Assembly (NCBI GenBank): GCA_002310135.1
Contig: DBYK01000003.1
Coordinates: forward strand, 62,001-126,000
DNA from: Caryophanales bacterium UBA1188
GTDB lineage: Bacteria > Bacillota_I > Bacilli_A > Izemoplasmatales > UBA1188
Length of the DNA stretch: 64,000 bases
Reading direction: 5' to 3'
Numbering within the stretch: the first letter of the stretch is position 1; each line of letters starts with the position of its first letter. Of this stretch, positions 25,921 to 35,204 are shown piece after piece. Below the pieces are notes generated by a model. It was not told where the DNA came from and ran no database searches. It was given only the letters and a program-made list of their open reading frames with translations. The position numbers were made by a program, and so were the translations under genes.

Positions 25921-28900
25921 TTAGTCTTCTCTTCTTCTTAATACTACACAAGCACCAAGAGATGCAATTGCGAAGATTGCAAGACCAGAGAGGCCAATTA
26001 CAGATTCACAACCAGATTTAGCATCAGCACCAGCAGGGCCTTGTGGACCTTGTGGACCAACTGGACCTTGAGGACCTTGAGCACCAGTTTCACCTTGAGG
26101 ACCTTGTGGACCTTGAGCACCTGTAGCACCTGTAGCACCAGTGTCACCCTTAGGACCTTGTGGACCTACTAATTCTTCTACTTCAATAACATCAACCCAT
26201 TCACCACCATTGATGCTAGCTTGAATCTTTCCATCTTCAACTCTGAATTCGATTGTATCAGGAATATTTTCAAATCTAGCAGTGTATGAAGCATTAGCGT
26301 TAACTGGAGCAGTTGCATCAAATTCAGCGCCTTGAGCTGTGAACCATCCAACAAATTGTTTGCCTTCTGGAGCAGCTGGAGCAGCTGGAGCTTGAACGTT
26401 TCCGCCAGCTAAAACTTTTTGTTCAACACCATCAAATGATACAGTGTATGCAGTACCAACAACTAATTGTACAGTCTTGTTATATCTAGAAGTTGATTCA
26501 CTTGCTCTACCATTTCTAACTGTTCTAGTTACAACTGCATATGTGAATGTTACATCGTAAATTCCATCAGTTGTAGCAGCACCAGAAATATCACCTGTTT
26601 CAGCATTTAATGTTAAACCTTCTGGAAGTCCTGCAGCACTTAATGTTACAGATACTGTACCAGCTTGGTTAGAACCTAGATTTGGAGTTGGAGCCCATGC
26701 AGATTGACTAACACTAGCAGTGTATGCAGCATCCTTAGTTAAGTTAGTTTGGCCACTAAATACTATAGCATCAACTAATCTAACTTTGATTGTTCTAGTA
26801 ACAGATGCCCAGTTATCATAAGATACTTTGATTACAACGTTACCAGTAGCACCAGCTACAGTTCTATTAGTTCCACTGAATGTTAAGTTGCTTGCATTGA
26901 ATGTTACGTTTTCAGGTAAGTTACTACTTACAACTTCGTATTTAACATTAGCACCAGCTTTGAATGAAGCTGTTAATTGTTTACTTACAGCGTATCCTGC
27001 AGCTAAATCGATGTATTCATTATTTCCTTGTGCTGGGAAGTTCTTGTCAAAGTCAGCACCATTCTTCATTAAGTTAGAACGAGCAGAAGTGTAAAGAATT
27101 TCTTGAGCACGGATTCTTTGATAGTAGTATGCAATGAATGTTGCTCTAGTATCTTGGATTAGGTCAGTAGTTGAATAGCTGTATTGGTATGTTACATTTC
27201 CTGATGAGTCAGTAGATTGAGTTACTTGAACAACGCCAACTTCTACGCCACCCTTACCATCACGGAGTGAAGCATTCCATTTACCATCACCAGCAGCATT
27301 GATACCTTTATCACCTAGTGGGATGTTAGTACCAATACGGTTCATAACTTCAAGGTTATTAGTTGAATCACCTACAGAACCAGCTTGATAGTCAGTAACG
27401 ATATGACCATTGAAGCCCCATTCTTGTCTTAAAATCTTGTTAACAAGTGGATATTGTTCTGAACATGCAATTGCACCAATACGGTTGAAGCCTGTCATGA
27501 TACCATTAGCATTACCTTGGATAACAGCATATTGATAAGGTTTTAAGTAGATTTCACGGATTGTTTGTTCATCAGCCCATGTACATACACTACCTCTATC
27601 TGTTTCTTGGTCATTTAATGCGAAGTGTTTAATGTATGGATAAATACCTCTTGAAGATACACCAGAAATAACAGCACCAGCGATTAGGCCACCATGAACA
27701 CCATCTTGTGAATAGTATTCGAAGTTACGTCCAGAGAATGCAGATCTATGAGTATTCATAGAAGGAGCATACCAACCATTGTATCCGTTCCACATACCTT
27801 CTTCACCGATTAATAAACCGATTTCATGAGCAAGTTCAGTATTCCAAGTGTTAGCAACTGTAGAAGCACTTAACCAGTAACGAGTTCCTGATGGACCTCT
27901 AGCACTGATATAACCGTTCTTAGTTTGGCCACCGATACAGCATGGACCATCTGGGTCAACAGCTTCTTCTTTACCGATACGGCTTACGCCAGCTGTCTTG
28001 AAGAATCCTGTAGAGTTGAGAATTCTTAATTCATCATATGTTAATTGGTTCATGAATAGATCCCAAGCTTCTTTACCAGTCTTACCAACGAAATCTTCGA
28101 CTTGAGTATCATTTTCAGTTAATGCTACTTCACTTGCAGGATCAATTCCCATCATATCAGCAAGACGATACTTAACTTCACCTTGTTCATTAGCAGCTTG
28201 TGTCCAGTTTTCTGGAATGATATTTTCAGTTTCAGGTAAAGTAGTTGACCAGATTTCATGAGAATCATCATCTCTACCGAAGATATATGCATATCCTACG
28301 ATAGTAGCAACTTCTTTAACAGTAATCTTTAAGTTATCAATACCAGCAACTAATGGGTTAGTATAATCATCACCAAATGTTGAAGATTCAATTGTATCAA
28401 GGATGATATCAGCATTCTTGTCGTCGCCAGAAATAATTAGAGTATTAGGAGTTGGATCAACTGGATCTTCTCCTTCACCTGGTTCTGGTGCAACAGGAAC
28501 TGTTAAAGCTTTAGTTAATGTATAGAAGAAGTTTCCATTCCTAACAATTGTACCAGCATCATAAGCTTTCATTCCATCGAAAGCAACAACAGTTAGTACA
28601 ACATGAGAATTTAATTCAACTTCTGTATGACCAGCAGCACTAAATACATTTGGTTCTTCTCCTTCTGGAGCAGCGATAGCAGAACCTAATACATAATATT
28701 TATCATTAGCTTTAACTAATGCGCCTCTAGCGTATGCTTTAGTACCATCGAATAATTCAAATGCTTCAGCATAATATAATACGTTAGCTGATTCATTATT
28801 AGATCTTGGTTTTAAATCAACATCTAAAAGAACGTAATTGTCACCTACTACGAATCCAGCACCTTTGAAGTATTCTCTTCTATTTGAGAATGAGCCGAAA

Positions 28901-30735
28901 TCTCTAGTGTTGTATCCGTTAATCATTCTTTCTGGACGATTAGGGAATGTAGAGATCATGTCAGCTCTAGACATAATAGTCATTGTTGGGCTGATTGATG
29001 AATAGTTGTAAACAGCATCTTCATCAGCTGGATCAACGAATGCATTAGTAACAGTAACACCAGTGTATTGAGATTCTGTGAGTTTTAATGCAGTTAAAGT
29101 CTTATTTACAGAACATGCAACAACGTGTGAATTTAATCTAGCACTGAATACATATTCGCCAGCTTCAATTTCATAACCGATGTGGTCATTACCATTAGCA
29201 TCATTCCAGTCATATGCAGCAATGTCATATGCATCGAAATAGATGTCAACAACTTGAGATTCACCAGGTTGTAATAATTTAGTCTTAGCATAACCAATTA
29301 ATTGGCAAGCAGCTTTTTCAATTCCATGAGCAGTGTATGGAGCACTCATATAGAGTTCTACTACATCTTTAGAAGCAACTTCGCCAGTGTTAGTAACTTT
29401 AACTTGAGCATTAAATGTAGTGTCCTTTGATAAATCACCAGCACTTTGAGTTACAGTCATTTCATCCCATTCAAATGTAGTATAGCTTAAACCATAACCA
29501 AATGGATAAACGACATTCTTGTTATACCAATCATCAGCATCAGCATATTCATCGCCTAAGTCATGACTTCCAAGAACAGCTTTAGCTTCTGCGCTTGATA
29601 AATCAACAGTACCAGCTTTGATTTCAGCATACATAGTTTCATAGTATTTATAACCTAAATAAATACCTTCCTCGTATTCAATTGATTGATAACCTCTAGC
29701 ACCTTCACCTCTGTATTGAACAGTAGATGTACCATTTGTGAATTGGTTATTGTTAGCAAAATTTTGATAAGTTGGATCAACTGTGAAGTCTGCAGTATAG
29801 ATATCACCAGTTCTACCAGATGGACTTACTTCGCCTTTTAAGATCTTTAATACGCCATCAAAACCGAAGTCACCAGTTTGACCGATATGAACGATAGCAT
29901 CAATCTTTGGATCTTTTTCTAAATCACCGAATTCAATGATATTACCAGAGTTGAAAAGGATAACTACTTTGTCAAATCTTTCTTCAACATATTCGATTAA
30001 AGCTCTTTCTTTATATGTTAATTCTAGATAGTGTTCATTGTAGTCTGCAACACGTTCACCACTTTCAGTTTCAATATAACGTTGACTTACATTGAATCTA
30101 GCAAGGTCAGCGCCTTCACCACCAAGTCTTTCAATGAAGATGAATGCAGCATCACTGTATCTATTATATGTAGCTTCAACAGCTTTAGTATATACAGATA
30201 ATTCTAATTCACCATCTTCATATGTTGGTGTAGTGTAGGCAGCTCTCATAGAGAGTGAATTACGTCCACTATTAGCATAAATGTTCTTTAGTGTTGGGTT
30301 AATCTTTAAACCAGCTTTTTCAAGTGATGTATAAATGTCACCACCATCAGCAAGTTGACCAGATCCAGAACCTGTTCCACCGTAACCATATGCCCATGAG
30401 TTAACGCCGAATAAGCTTATGTTTCTCATATCTTTGTATGGGAGCTTATCTTCGTCGCCAAGCACACCACCACCGTTCTTAAGTAAAATTACACCTTCAG
30501 TAACGGCTTCAATGTTTTTCTCGATAGTAGCTTCGCCTAATTCTTCATTGCTAATAAAGCTAGAATAGTAGATGCCACCATCTGCACCTAATTTGTTTTC
30601 GTCATCAATTTTCTTAATGGCGCCAACAGGTTGTGATAAAACAACTGCAACAAATGTGAATGCTACAAATAGCAAAAAAGCAGCAATAACAGATTTCATT
30701 GCAACATGTTTACCACTGAAATGCATAGATTTCAT
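25921..30735 (-). CDS. Secreted GH3 glycoside hydrolase with collagen-like stalk and C-terminal anchor
   Basis: A 1604-residue exported GH3 enzyme. A signal peptide (~1-40) precedes a GH3 C-type domain (EGVILLKNGGGVLGDEDKLP) with candidate acid/base in LGGEGADLARF, and an FnIII-like domain at ~430-540. An insert at ~640-860 carries two CBM5/12-like units (AYARGALVKANDKYYVL; AYDAGTIVRNGNFFYTL). The GH3 barrel (THRSAFSGRNFEYYSQDG; KHFALNDQETDR) has its nucleophile in HIVTDYQAG. Putative Ig domains (AAGLPEGLTLNAETGDISG), one InlB repeat, 16 uninterrupted Gly-X-Y triplets (~1524-1571) and a hydrophobic tail (SGCESVIGLSG ... LRRRED) follow. No LPXTG is present. The substrate is likely a beta-glucoside. 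Confidence 0.9.
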   Translation of the reverse strand: MKSMHFSGKHVAMKSVIAAFLLFVAFTFVAVVLSQPVGAIKKIDDENKLGADGGIYYSSFISNEELGEATIEKNIEAVTEGVILLKNGGGVLGDEDKLPYKDMRNISLFGVNSWAYGYGGTGSGSGQLADGGDIYTSLEKAGLKINPTLKNIYANSGRNSLSMRAAYTTPTYEDGELELSVYTKAVEATYNRYSDAAFIFIERLGGEGADLARFNVSQRYIETESGERVADYNEHYLELTYKERALIEYVEERFDKVVILFNSGNIIEFGDLEKDPKIDAIVHIGQTGDFGFDGVLKILKGEVSPSGRTGDIYTADFTVDPTYQNFANNNQFTNGTSTVQYRGEGARGYQSIEYEEGIYLGYKYYETMYAEIKAGTVDLSSAEAKAVLGSHDLGDEYADADDWYNKNVVYPFGYGLSYTTFEWDEMTVTQSAGDLSKDTTFNAQVKVTNTGEVASKDVVELYMSAPYTAHGIEKAACQLIGYAKTKLLQPGESQVVDIYFDAYDIAAYDWNDANGNDHIGYEIEAGEYVFSARLNSHVVACSVNKTLTALKLTESQYTGVTVTNAFVDPADEDAVYNYSSISPTMTIMSRADMISTFPNRPERMINGYNTRDFGSFSNRREYFKGAGFVVGDNYVLLDVDLKPRSNNESANVLYYAEAFELFDGTKAYARGALVKANDKYYVLGSAIAAPEGEEPNVFSAAGHTEVELNSHVVLTVVAFDGMKAYDAGTIVRNGNFFYTLTKALTVPVAPEPGEGEDPVDPTPNTLIISGDDKNADIILDTIESSTFGDDYTNPLVAGIDNLKITVKEVATIVGYAYIFGRDDDSHEIWSTTLPETENIIPENWTQAANEQGEVKYRLADMMGIDPASEVALTENDTQVEDFVGKTGKEAWDLFMNQLTYDELRILNSTGFFKTAGVSRIGKEEAVDPDGPCCIGGQTKNGYISARGPSGTRYWLSASTVANTWNTELAHEIGLLIGEEGMWNGYNGWYAPSMNTHRSAFSGRNFEYYSQDGVHGGLIAGAVISGVSSRGIYPYIKHFALNDQETDRGSVCTWADEQTIREIYLKPYQYAVIQGNANGIMTGFNRIGAIACSEQYPLVNKILRQEWGFNGHIVTDYQAGSVGDSTNNLEVMNRIGTNIPLGDKGINAAGDGKWNASLRDGKGGVEVGVVQVTQSTDSSGNVTYQYSYSTTDLIQDTRATFIAYYYQRIRAQEILYTSARSNLMKNGADFDKNFPAQGNNEYIDLAAGYAVSKQLTASFKAGANVKYEVVSSNLPENVTFNASNLTFSGTNRTVAGATGNVVIKVSYDNWASVTRTIKVRLVDAIVFSGQTNLTKDAAYTASVSQSAWAPTPNLGSNQAGTVSVTLSAAGLPEGLTLNAETGDISGAATTDGIYDVTFTYAVVTRTVRNGRASESTSRYNKTVQLVVGTAYTVSFDGVEQKVLAGGNVQAPAAPAAPEGKQFVGWFTAQGAEFDATAPVNANASYTARFENIPDTIEFRVEDGKIQASINGGEWVDVIEVEELVGPQGPKGDTGATGATGAQGPQGPQGETGAQGPQGPVGPQGPQGPAGADAKSGCESVIGLSGLAIFAIASLGACVVLRRRED
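26023..26166 (-). repeat. Collagen-like coding repeat (16 Gly-X-Y triplets)
   Basis: This DNA encodes 16 consecutive Gly-X-Y triplets (GPQGPKGDTGATGATG and so on), seen as 9-base periodic GGACCTTGT/ACCTTGAGG units on the plus strand. It is a protein stalk between enzyme and anchor, not an intergenic repeat. The repetitive DNA could promote slippage and stalk-length variation. Confidence 0.9.
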
Positions 30736-30760
30736 TATTTTCCTCCTTTAATATTTAAAT

Positions 30761-30773
30761 CAAGCATTGCTTG
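30761..30773. promoter_or_regulatory. Perfect 13-base palindrome in the leader of the stalked GH3 gene
   Basis: CAAGCATTGCTTG, a perfect 6-bp palindrome around one base, lies about 25 bases before the GH3 start codon, just upstream of the ribosome binding site AAAGGAGG. It could be an operator or a 5' stem-loop. The 204-base gap also has TTGTCA/TGACAA arms at 30,884-30,913. I see no confident sigma-A promoter. Confidence 0.4.
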
Positions 30774-30939
30774 TTTCATACTAATCATATTTGTTTAAAT
30801 TTTATATTTATAAAATATACATAAAAATAACTTCGTGTGTATTTTAACAAAGATATAAATATATGAAAACTACAAAATCACAAATTGTCATTTTTTTTAC
30901 ATAAATTGACAATGTTTTTTTCACTTGTGAAATTTTTTA

Positions 30940-31176
30940 TTATAATTTAGAAGATATAGCTTCTACTACATCAAAAAGCGATGTAAAGTTTACCAAATCT
31001 TGCATCTTGAATTTGATATTAAATTCTTCTTGAAGTCTGTTCAAAAACCCAACATTTCCTATGCTATCCCAAGCATCAATTTCTGAAAATGGTGTTTCTA
31101 ATTCATCTGGTGCTTCTGAATTAAAACATTCAGAAAAAATTTCAATTGTTTTAGTTTTGATTGTCTCTTTATCCAT
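30940..31176 (-). CDS. Acyl carrier protein
   Basis: A 78-residue acidic carrier protein. The phosphopantetheine attachment site is the Ser in DAWDSIGNVGFLNRLQ (about residue 38), and the predicted four-helix layout matches ACP or DltC. It lies 2 bases after the AMP-forming ligase gene, so the ligase probably loads it. It is not beside fatty-acid synthesis genes, which argues for a dedicated carrier in the acylation cassette. Confidence 0.9.
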   Translation of the reverse strand: MDKETIKTKTIEIFSECFNSEAPDELETPFSEIDAWDSIGNVGFLNRLQEEFNIKFKMQDLVNFTSLFDVVEAISSKL

Positions 31177-31178
31177 AC

Positions 31179-32648
31179 TTATACCTCTAAATTATTTCTA
31201 TAATATTTTCTATCTATTTTGCCATTATCAGTCTTTTTAATACTATCTACAACCTTAATCTCTTTTGGAACTTTGTAACCTTCTAGTTTTGAAACTATAA
31301 ATTTCTTAAGATCATTCAAATTGATATCTTCTTCTACTACCACTAAAAGTACTAAAAGCTTTCCAAGAATTGGGTCTTCTTTTCCTACACAAACACATTC
31401 TTTCACAAGTCCAGAAAGAAGGGCAATATTTTCAACTTCATTTGGATTAATTTTAAATCCACCAGACATAATTACATCGCCTTTTCTTCCAGTTAAACAG
31501 ATGAAATTATCTTCATCTATATAACCTAAATCACTCATCAAAACCCCACTTCCTCTTTTTACTTTAGCGGTTTCAATAGGATCTTCAAAATAATAATACA
31601 TAATATAATGAGCATCGACAAGCATCAATCCAGGATTATCTTTAGTCGCCCTAAATACTTTATCGTTCTCATCGAGGAAAGTAATTATTGGATAACCTAT
31701 ATAAGGCCCAACTCTATTATCAGATGGACCATATTTTGAAAATTCATATGCAGTAACTATTCCAGTTTCAGTAGATGCATAAGTTGTGAAGAGCCTTGTA
31801 TATGGAAATAATTTAATATATTCTATTTGCCTTGCATAAGATAATTTTTCTCCACCAAGTTCAATATATCTTAATTGCTTCTGATATTTGATTAATTCTT
31901 CAATAGTAAAAGTAATAACATAATTTAAAAGTGATGGTGTCAAAGCTAATGAATTTACGTTATATTTTTCTAAAGCATTGTAAAAATCTAAAAGATTTGA
32001 TAATCCATTCACATATACTACAGTACCTCTATTTACTAGTACCGCAGAAACCCTTCCAATCGCAAACACATGGTTTGGTGGGGTAGATAAAAGCATTATA
32101 GTATCTTTGTCATATGGAAGATATTCGAGATTAAGTGAGTTATCTAAGAAAAATGTATTTCTGTGGACAACACCTTTAGATTTTCCCGTAGTACCAGTAG
32201 TAAAAAGGATAGATTCAATAGAATCTTTCTTCGCAAATCTTAAAGATGCTTCATCAAATTCATAATCTTGAATGATAATATCATTTATAAAAATATGCAT
32301 AGCATTAATTGCTTTTTCTTCTTTAGAAGAAATTATCAATTTAACACCCTTAACTTTCTCATTTATCTCAACAATAGTTTCGTCTTTTAAATCTTTTTCA
32401 AGTGGTATTGAGATAGCTTCTAATAAACATAATGATAAAAGGCTTACCCAATACCCAACACTGTGACAAGCTCTTATAATCACATAATCTCCTCTTTTTA
32501 TTCCTTTATCTTTTAATATATCTTTGAAAAGGACAATAGATGAGAATAATGTTCTATATGAAATAACTTCATCATTAATGATGAAGGCAGGTTTATCTGG
32601 AAAAGTTTTAGAGTGATTATATAATAATTCAACCACAGATGAACTCAT
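31179..32648 (-). CDS. AMP-forming acyl ligase (ANL superfamily)
   Basis: A 489-residue adenylating enzyme. The core A3 motif LFTTGTTGKSKGVVHRN is present, followed by YASTETGIVTAYE, MSDLGYIDEDNFICLTGR and the C-terminal catalytic Lys in KKTDNGKIDRKYY. It probably activates a carboxylic acid as AMP ester and loads it on the adjacent carrier protein. The sequence is closer to acyl-CoA or acyl-ACP ligases than to DltA (D-alanine), so the substrate is unknown. It lies 11 bases after the MBOAT gene. Confidence 0.85.
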   Translation of the reverse strand: MSSSVVELLYNHSKTFPDKPAFIINDEVISYRTLFSSIVLFKDILKDKGIKRGDYVIIRACHSVGYWVSLLSLCLLEAISIPLEKDLKDETIVEINEKVKGVKLIISSKEEKAINAMHIFINDIIIQDYEFDEASLRFAKKDSIESILFTTGTTGKSKGVVHRNTFFLDNSLNLEYLPYDKDTIMLLSTPPNHVFAIGRVSAVLVNRGTVVYVNGLSNLLDFYNALEKYNVNSLALTPSLLNYVITFTIEELIKYQKQLRYIELGGEKLSYARQIEYIKLFPYTRLFTTYASTETGIVTAYEFSKYGPSDNRVGPYIGYPIITFLDENDKVFRATKDNPGLMLVDAHYIMYYYFEDPIETAKVKRGSGVLMSDLGYIDEDNFICLTGRKGDVIMSGGFKINPNEVENIALLSGLVKECVCVGKEDPILGKLLVLLVVVEEDINLNDLKKFIVSKLEGYKVPKEIKVVDSIKKTDNGKIDRKYYRNNLEV

Positions 32649-32659
32649 ACTAAGCCTCC

Positions 32660-34165
32660 CTAAAATTGGAAATATGCAAATGAAGAAATATCATTTGTCT
32701 TAATAAGCATTATCCATGACAAAGCAATAATAACGAATGTATACACATAACATGAATATTGTAATACATTGAAAGTTTTAACTTTAATATTTGGAAGAAT
32801 AGTCTCTTCTTCTTCCTTCTTAAATTGACCAAAATTATAAATTAGAATCATAGATGCAATTGTTAATGCGATTTGAATGAAACCAGTTAGATTCAAGCCA
32901 AGGCTATTAAATGATGATTTGAAATATTCTATAGAGAATCCAAAACTAGTGAAGAACCTTCCCATTAATTCAAAGAATTGTTCTATAGAATTTGATCTAA
33001 AGAAATACCCACTAAATGACATTACAACTATAATTAAAAATCTTCTTAAGAAAACTAATACTTTGGCGTTACGATTCAAGTTGTGTTTCTTATAGAAATT
33101 CTGAATAGGTTTCTTAGTAAGTTGATCTATAACCATAAGTATTCCATTAAATAACCCCCATAAGACATAAGTCCAACTTGCCCCATGCCAAAGACCACTA
33201 ATAATAAACACGAACACAAGGTTGATATAAACCCTAAATTTAACATGTTTCTTTCCCATAGCTTTGTAATTTAATGGAAGATAAATATAATCTCTAAACC
33301 AGTTATTGAGTGTAATATGCCACCTACTCCACATTTCATTGAATGATTGAGAAAGGAATGGTCTATCGAAGTTCTTAGTGAGTTTGATTCCCATCATACG
33401 AGCGCATCCTGTTGCGATATCAGAATAACCCGCAAAGTCATTATAGATTTCTATCGCAAAAAGTAGTCCTGCTAAGAAAATAGATAAAGTATTTGAATCT
33501 CCTATATTATTAAATACATTATTTACATATACACCACAAACATCCGCAATAACGCATTTTCTGAAGAAACCTACTAAAATAATTCTAAATCCAGCCAAAA
33601 AATCATCCATATTAAAGATATGACTATCTTTTAGTTGTGGAATTAAATTGTCCGCTCTTTCTATTGGACCTGCGACAAGTTGAGGAAAGAATGAAACAAA
33701 TAAAGCAAAATATCCAAAATGCTTTTCAGCTTTATATTCCCCTCTATAAACATCTATAACATAAGATAAAGTTTGGAATGTATAAAATGATATTCCAACT
33801 GGAAGAATTAAATCTAAAAATATACTATCTAAATTTAGAGAAAATAGATTTAAGAAGCCTATAACATTCGATAATATGAAATTGATATATTTAAAAAATA
33901 TTAGGATTCCAAGGCTTACAACTAATGCGAATACTAACCAAAATATCTTCTTATTTTTATTGTCAGTTCTCTCAATAAAAATACCTGAAAGATAACTTGT
34001 GATGGTAGTAATAAGTATTAGAACTATTAGTGATGCATTCCAGCTCATATAGAAATAATATGAGGCTACAAGAAGCAAAATCCATCTAAATTTATTAGGA
34101 ATTATATAATAAAGTATTAAAACAACTACAAGGAATATTAAAAATTTTAATGAATTAAAACTCAT
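32660..34165 (-). CDS. MBOAT family O-acyltransferase
   Basis: A 501-residue polytopic membrane protein of the DltB/AlgI MBOAT type with about ten or more helices. Conserved parts are PVGISFYTFQTLSYVIDVYR, FPQLVAGPIERADNLIPQL, FDRPFLSQSFNEMWSRWHIT and the catalytic His region FVFIISGLWHGASWTYVLWG. It transfers an acyl group across the membrane to a surface glycan or polymer. Its start overlaps the small membrane gene by 4 bases, and the ligase and carrier follow, so the four genes form one cassette. An SGNH partner is not adjacent. Confidence 0.92.
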   Translation of the reverse strand: MSFNSLKFLIFLVVVLILYYIIPNKFRWILLLVASYYFYMSWNASLIVLILITTITSYLSGIFIERTDNKNKKIFWLVFALVVSLGILIFFKYINFILSNVIGFLNLFSLNLDSIFLDLILPVGISFYTFQTLSYVIDVYRGEYKAEKHFGYFALFVSFFPQLVAGPIERADNLIPQLKDSHIFNMDDFLAGFRIILVGFFRKCVIADVCGVYVNNVFNNIGDSNTLSIFLAGLLFAIEIYNDFAGYSDIATGCARMMGIKLTKNFDRPFLSQSFNEMWSRWHITLNNWFRDYIYLPLNYKAMGKKHVKFRVYINLVFVFIISGLWHGASWTYVLWGLFNGILMVIDQLTKKPIQNFYKKHNLNRNAKVLVFLRRFLIIVVMSFSGYFFRSNSIEQFFELMGRFFTSFGFSIEYFKSSFNSLGLNLTGFIQIALTIASMILIYNFGQFKKEEEETILPNIKVKTFNVLQYSCYVYTFVIIALSWIMLIKTNDISSFAYFQF

Positions 34166-34413
34166 CTTTTAACCTCCTTTTTCTTTTGATAGGAGATTAA
34201 ATTTACTATTAAAAAACACAATAAAATTATGATTACTTCTTGTATGGTAGCTCCAAGTATCAAGATGATTGTTGATAAGATGATAGATGAAACTAAAGAT
34301 ACAAAAGACATTATATATTTTGAAAAATTCCAAATATAATCAAAAATAGGTAACACTAATGATACCAAAAATAAGATTAAATATATTGGGTGAGCAAAAA
34401 TATATAGTTCCAT
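34162..34413 (-). CDS. Small membrane protein of the acylation cassette
   Basis: An 83-residue, very hydrophobic protein with two or three transmembrane helices (HPIYLILFLVSLVLPIFDYI; IILSTIILILGATIQEVIII) and a basic C-terminus. I do not recognise a family. Its stop overlaps the MBOAT start by 4 bases, so it is probably co-translated with it. It could play a part analogous to DltX, but it is longer than DltX and this is only positional inference. Confidence 0.65.
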   Translation of the reverse strand: MELYIFAHPIYLILFLVSLVLPIFDYIWNFSKYIMSFVSLVSSIILSTIILILGATIQEVIIILLCFLIVNLISYQKKKEVKR

Positions 34414-34466
34414 AATCTGATATTAATATTGTATAACAAAATTATTAATTATTTAAGTGAAATTAT

Positions 34467-34490
34467 AAAAAAAGAAGGAAACCCTTCTAT
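34467..34490 (-). terminator. Terminator of the arginine deiminase operon
   Basis: On the minus strand AGAAGG, GTTT loop, CCTTCT and a run of seven T lie directly after the stop of the 227-residue membrane protein gene. It is a classical intrinsic terminator. Confidence 0.85.
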
Positions 34491-34492
34491 TT

Positions 34493-35176
34493 TTAACATA
34501 CTATATCCTGATCTCTTTCATCTTTAGGTTCTATAATTTCATTTGGAATAGAATCTCTATACGGAAGTTTTTTATCATCTACTACTTCTGCTTTTTCTTT
34601 TTTCTTAGTAGATGGAGCGTATAATTTTCTATAATTGTTGTAGTTGTTATAGCCATCAATAGTTGCGATTATTCCAGATAAGCCAAACGCAACTCCTATA
34701 ATCCATCTAAATGATTCTAAAGAAAATGATTCAAATCTAGACATTATTACAACACCAGCGCTTAAAAGCACTATATGCAACATGAACTTTAATGTTTCAG
34801 CTTTAGTTTCAAAGAATGTAGTTTCAACTATATAACATAATCCTCTAAGATATATAACACCACCTAGAATGAATGCATAAGGTATATTTAAGAGTGAAAT
34901 ATCATCAGTGTTTACTGTGAAAACAATTAAAAGCACACCACAAACAAGATCTATAAACATCTCTATAGCATTTGCGCATATAGCCCATTTATTTTTGATT
35001 GTTTTAATTAGAGGAATAAATCTAATTATTACTAGAATAATTAAAAGAGCGGCACTTACATATGCTACTACGCTTTGACCGAAATCTTTCAATATAATCA
35101 TGAGTAGTGAGAACACAATTAACGCAACTGCGCTAATCCATAGATACAACCACTTGTATTTCTTAATATTATCCAT
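34493..35176 (-). CDS. DUF308/HdeD-like membrane protein
   Basis: A 227-residue membrane protein with about six helices in three pairs (LWISAVALIVFSLLMIIL; AYVSAALLIILVIIRFI; CGVLLIVFTVNTDD and others) and a hydrophilic, charged C-terminal tail (~185-227). The three-hairpin layout resembles the DUF308/HdeD family, which is sometimes linked to acid stress. It is the last gene of the arc operon, 28 bases after the decarboxylase. A role in acid tolerance fits arginine deiminase context but is inference. Confidence 0.7.
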   Translation of the reverse strand: MDNIKKYKWLYLWISAVALIVFSLLMIILKDFGQSVVAYVSAALLIILVIIRFIPLIKTIKNKWAICANAIEMFIDLVCGVLLIVFTVNTDDISLLNIPYAFILGGVIYLRGLCYIVETTFFETKAETLKFMLHIVLLSAGVVIMSRFESFSLESFRWIIGVAFGLSGIIATIDGYNNYNNYRKLYAPSTKKKEKAEVVDDKKLPYRDSIPNEIIEPKDERDQDIVC

Positions 35177-35204
35177 AAAATACCTCTCACCTTATTTTAA
35201 CACA

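Noticed and set aside
26023..26166. Periodic repeats that might be a CRISPR array or tandem DNA repeat
   Set aside because: The 9-base period encodes an uninterrupted Gly-X-Y protein stalk in frame with the GH3 gene; there are no spacers.
30884..30913. TTGTCA/TGACAA inverted repeat upstream of the first stalked GH3 as a shared DeoR operator
   Set aside because: Spacing (16) and orientation differ from the site at 60,350, and the same arms form the plain terminator at 43,361, so the match is not specific.
31179..32648. Naming the ligase DltA and the cassette dltABC
   Set aside because: The adenylation motifs fit general acyl ligases, and no D-alanine-specific features or adjacent DltD are seen.
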